From assembly GCF_004402705.1 (NCBI RefSeq), contig NZ_SOFM01000035.1, positions 1 through 64,000 on the forward strand: 64,000 nucleotides of DNA, given 5' to 3'. This stretch comes from Cryobacterium mannosilyticum. Its GTDB lineage: Bacteria; Actinomycetota; Actinomycetes; Actinomycetales; Microbacteriaceae. How positions within the stretch are numbered: position 1 is the stretch's first letter; each line of letters begins with the position of its first letter. The notes below the pieces were generated by a model that had not been told where the DNA came from, made no database searches, and saw only the letters and a list, made by a program, of their open reading frames with translations. The position numbers were made by a program, and so were the translations under genes. Below, in pieces: positions 61,708 to 64,000 of the stretch.

Positions 61708-62622
61708 TCACACCTTGAGATAGCGGGTGATCGCGAAGTTCGCCGAGAAGGCCGCCAGCACCGCGCCGACCACGAGCAGGATGGGCACCACGACGAGGGC
61801 GTCCTGCATCCCGACCAGCGAGAACCCCTTGAGCCTCTCGCCGAGGTAGCCCTGGACGAACCAGTTCACGAGGGCCACGATCGCCCCGCCGGCCAGCAGG
61901 GAGCCGAGCAGCGCCGCGAAGACACCCTCGAGGATGAACGGGGTTTGGATGAACCGGTTCGACGCCCCGACGAGCCGCATGATCCCCAGTTCCCTGCGTC
62001 TCGAGAACGCGGAGAGCCGGATCGTGGTGGCGATCAGCAGCGCGGCCGCCACCAGCATCAGTGCCGCGATTCCGATGGCCGTGTAACTGGCCACGTTGAG
62101 CACCGAGAAGATCTGATCGAGGTACTTGCGCTGGTCTGCGACGTTCTCGACCCCCGGGATGCCGGACAGGCTCTCCACGAGCACGTCGGATTGCGACGGG
62201 TCCTTCAGGTTGACCCAGAAGGTCTGGTTGAGCTGATCGGGCGTCACATAGTCGGCCACCGGGTTGCCGGCGAACTGCTTCTTGAAGTTCTCGAAGGCCT
62301 GGTCGTGCGTTTCGAAGTAGTACTTGTCGATGAACGGCGCGAGCGTGGGCGACACGAGCTGGGCCTTGACCGCATCGATCTGCTCTGCGGACGCCTCGCC
62401 GGCGGTGCACGTCTCGCCCGGGGAGATGGCGGTGCACATGTAGATCCCGACCTGGGCGCGGTCGTACCAGAAGTTCTTCATCTGGCCGATCTGCATCTGC
62501 ATCAGGATGGCGGCGCCGACGAAGGTCAGGGAGATGAAGGTCACGAGCACGACCGACACCACCATGGAGGCGTTGCGGCGCAGGCCGTTGGCGGCTTCGG
62601 AGAGCACAAGTCCGAGTCTCAT
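61708..62622 (-). CDS. ftsX: Cell division protein FtsX
   Basis: 304 residues. Cytoplasmic N-terminus, TM1 (about 22-45), a large extracellular loop (about 46-185, two Cys at MCTAI and TCTAG in a possible disulfide), and three more TMs (TMs from about 190). It works with FtsE to control peptidoglycan hydrolases in septation. Overlaps ftsE by four bases (ATGA). Confidence 0.93.
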   Translation of the reverse strand: MRLGLVLSEAANGLRRNASMVVSVVLVTFISLTFVGAAILMQMQIGQMKNFWYDRAQVGIYMCTAISPGETCTAGEASAEQIDAVKAQLVSPTLAPFIDKYYFETHDQAFENFKKQFAGNPVADYVTPDQLNQTFWVNLKDPSQSDVLVESLSGIPGVENVADQRKYLDQIFSVLNVASYTAIGIAALMLVAAALLIATTIRLSAFSRRRELGIMRLVGASNRFIQTPFILEGVFAALLGSLLAGGAIVALVNWFVQGYLGERLKGFSLVGMQDALVVVPILLVVGAVLAAFSANFAITRYLKV

Positions 62623-63788
62623 CGGGTGGGCCCTACATTCTGTTCGCCGGACTGGTCCGTTTTCTCGCCGGGCGCGCGCAGGCCGAGTTTCTCGGCGAGC
62701 GTCAGCTGCTCGGGCACGTCGTGCTGGGTGACCGGCAGCGCCGGCCGTGCCATCGGGCGGCCCGGGTCAGTGGGCGGAGCCGGTTCCGGCTCCGGTTCGA
62801 CGTGCGGAAGGGGCATGCCCGTGTCGGCGGCGATGGCGGCGGCCTGTGCCCGCCCCGCCCTGGTCGGCGCGGGTTCATGCCGCACTGCGGGTGCGGGTGC
62901 GGCGACGGGTTCGGGGGCCGGCGGGAAGGTGAGCGGCTCGGAAGGCGTCGGCGCGAACACCGAGGCGAGCCGTGGCGGCACGGCGGGGGCCTGGGCGGCG
63001 GGAATGGGGGCCTCGGGGGTCCGGGCCGCAGGGGTCTGGGTCTGGGCCGCCTGGACGCTCGCGCGCCGGTGGGTTCCGGCGCCTGCGGTGATGGTCGGGA
63101 TCGCCGCGGTGGCGTAGCCGCCCTGGCGTTCGTCGCGCACGATCTTGCCGCTGGCGAGTTCGATCACGCGGCGCTGCATCTGGTCGACGATGCCGGCCTC
63201 ATGGGTCGCCATGATCACGGTCGTGCCACCGGCGTTGATCCGTTCGAGCAGGGCCATGATCCCGGCGCTCGTGGTGGGGTCGAGGTTTCCGGTGGGCTCG
63301 TCGGCGAGCAGCACCTGCGGCTTGTTCACGATCGCCCGGGCGATGGCAACTCGCTGCTGCTCACCGCCGGAGAGTTCATGCGGGAACCGCTGTGCCTTCT
63401 CGGCCAGGCCCACCATCTTCAGGGTGTCCGGGACTGCTTCCTGGATGAACCCCCGGGACTTGCCGATCACCTGGAGGCTGAACGCGACGTTGTCGAAGAC
63501 CGTCTTGTTCGGCAGCAGGCGGAAGTCCTGGAAGACGACGCCGAGATTGCGCCGGAAATACGGCACCTTGCGGTTGGAGATCGACCGGAGGTCCTGGCCG
63601 AGCACGTGGATGCTGCCGCTGGTCGGTCGGTCTTCCTTCAGGACCAGGCGCAGGCAGGTCGACTTGCCCGAGCCGGACGCACCGACGAGGAAGACGAACT
63701 CGCCGCGCAGCACTTCGACGTCGATATCGTCCAAAGCGGGTCGGTTCGTTCCCGGATACTTCTTGGTGATGTGGTCAAAACGGATCAT
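62619..63788 (-). CDS. ftsE: Cell division ATP-binding protein FtsE with long C-terminal extension
   Basis: 389 residues, far above the usual about 225. The ABC core (1-228) has Walker A GASGSGKST (near residue 36), signature ELSGGEQQRV, Walker B VLLADEPTGNLD and ATHEAGIV. Residues about 230-389 are a Pro/Ala-rich disordered tail (AAQTQTPAARTPEAPIPAAQ, RLASVFAPTP). FtsE energises FtsX. The tail is typical of some actinobacterial FtsE proteins; its role is unknown. The prfB gene is 77 bases upstream. Confidence 0.93.
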   Translation of the reverse strand: MIRFDHITKKYPGTNRPALDDIDVEVLRGEFVFLVGASGSGKSTCLRLVLKEDRPTSGSIHVLGQDLRSISNRKVPYFRRNLGVVFQDFRLLPNKTVFDNVAFSLQVIGKSRGFIQEAVPDTLKMVGLAEKAQRFPHELSGGEQQRVAIARAIVNKPQVLLADEPTGNLDPTTSAGIMALLERINAGGTTVIMATHEAGIVDQMQRRVIELASGKIVRDERQGGYATAAIPTITAGAGTHRRASVQAAQTQTPAARTPEAPIPAAQAPAVPPRLASVFAPTPSEPLTFPPAPEPVAAPAPAVRHEPAPTRAGRAQAAAIAADTGMPLPHVEPEPEPAPPTDPGRPMARPALPVTQHDVPEQLTLAEKLGLRAPGEKTDQSGEQNVGPTR

Positions 63789-63865
63789 GGCCCCTTGAGC
63801 CTAAGCAGGCATCCGGGTTTTTCCTACTGCGACATACCGAACCGCGGACTCGGTCCGAAAGCGGT

Positions 63866-64000
63866 TCAGTCCTTCGGCGCCTGTTTGCGCCAGCGGATGC
63901 CCGCGGCGATGAACGGGTCGAGGTCGCCGTCGAACACCTGGCTCGGGTTGTTGGTCTCGTAGTTGGTGCGGAGGTCCTTGACCATCTGGTACGGCGCGAG
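63866..64000 (-). CDS. prfB: Peptide chain release factor 2, C-terminal fragment
   Basis: The last 44 residues plus stop; it runs past the window's right edge. The segment LAPYQMVKDLRTNYETNNP...DGDLDPFIAAG is the conserved end of RF2, which decodes UGA and UAA. Upstream of ftsEX, the usual actinobacterial order. Confidence 0.9.
   Translation of the reverse strand, partial: LAPYQMVKDLRTNYETNNPSQVFDGDLDPFIAAGIRWRKQAPKD

Overview
The window is high-GC actinobacterial DNA, most likely from a Microbacteriaceae genus such as Cryobacterium or a relative (inference). Signs of this are many GTG starts, many leaderless promoters, ABC/MMPL/YhgE envelope genes, a DUF222 HNH endonuclease, a DinB-type protein like the mycothiol-dependent ones, and the prfB-ftsE-ftsX-smpB-tmRNA block. 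About 55 genes are packed on both strands, with 4-bp ATGA/GTGA overlaps inside operons. The left edge cuts an IS transposase fragment that contains an ambiguous base; the right edge cuts prfB.

Layout. 1-7.1 kb: transposase remnant, two small membrane proteins, a zinc alcohol dehydrogenase, an alpha/beta hydrolase, and two Tat-exported phosphatases. 7.3-12.5 kb: branched-chain amino acid genes ilvD-ilvB-ilvN-ilvC. 12.5-14.7 kb: a fused trehalose-6-phosphate synthase/phosphatase. 14.9-21.3 kb: a sugar-isomerase-fold protein, then an envelope-export operon (TetR regulator, MMPL transporter with an ABC-ATPase-like tail, YhgE/Pip protein). 22.1-27.3 kb: zwf divergent from a GH15 enzyme, then a biotin ECF transporter (bioY-bioM-bioN). 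27.4-33.2 kb: hydrolase, DUF1801 protein, DUF222 HNH protein, flavodoxin-like protein and a magnesium P-type ATPase. 33.4-36.6 kb: a glycine-betaine ABC transporter. 36.9-40.8 kb: a dicarboxylate symporter divergent from a DcuS/DcuR-like two-component system. 40.8-42.7 kb: a DinB protein and a coupled gene pair made of an AdoMet-decarboxylase-like protein and a LuxI/GNAT-like acyltransferase. 42.9-50.8 kb: pgi divergent from a complete glucitol (sorbitol) PTS operon with its own PRD regulator, GutM, sorbitol-6-phosphate dehydrogenase, an unusual HPr paralogue and a canonical HPr. 50.8-52.9 kb: a gene-poor accessory stretch with small membrane proteins, a truncated serine recombinase, a tRNA-like 3' fragment and tRNA-Lys. 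53-60.5 kb: hisN, a lipoprotein, an NsrR-Hmp nitric-oxide defence pair, a SulP transporter and a propeller-phosphoesterase protein. 60.6-64 kb: tmRNA, smpB, ftsX, ftsE and prfB.

The genes support several connected functions. The glucitol operon delivers sorbitol-6-phosphate, which becomes fructose-6-phosphate and, through the divergent pgi, glucose-6-phosphate. Zwf, OtsAB and GH15 act on the same hexose-phosphate and trehalose pool. The betaine transporter and trehalose synthesis together suggest osmotic or cold stress tolerance.

The most unusual content is the AdoMetDC-like/LuxI-like pair at 41.5-42.7 kb. Next are the HPr paralogue that keeps His15 and Ser46 but has lost Arg17 and Pro18, and the MMPL transporter fused to a degenerate ABC-ATPase-like domain. 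All functional statements come from reading the sequence; no database searches were run.
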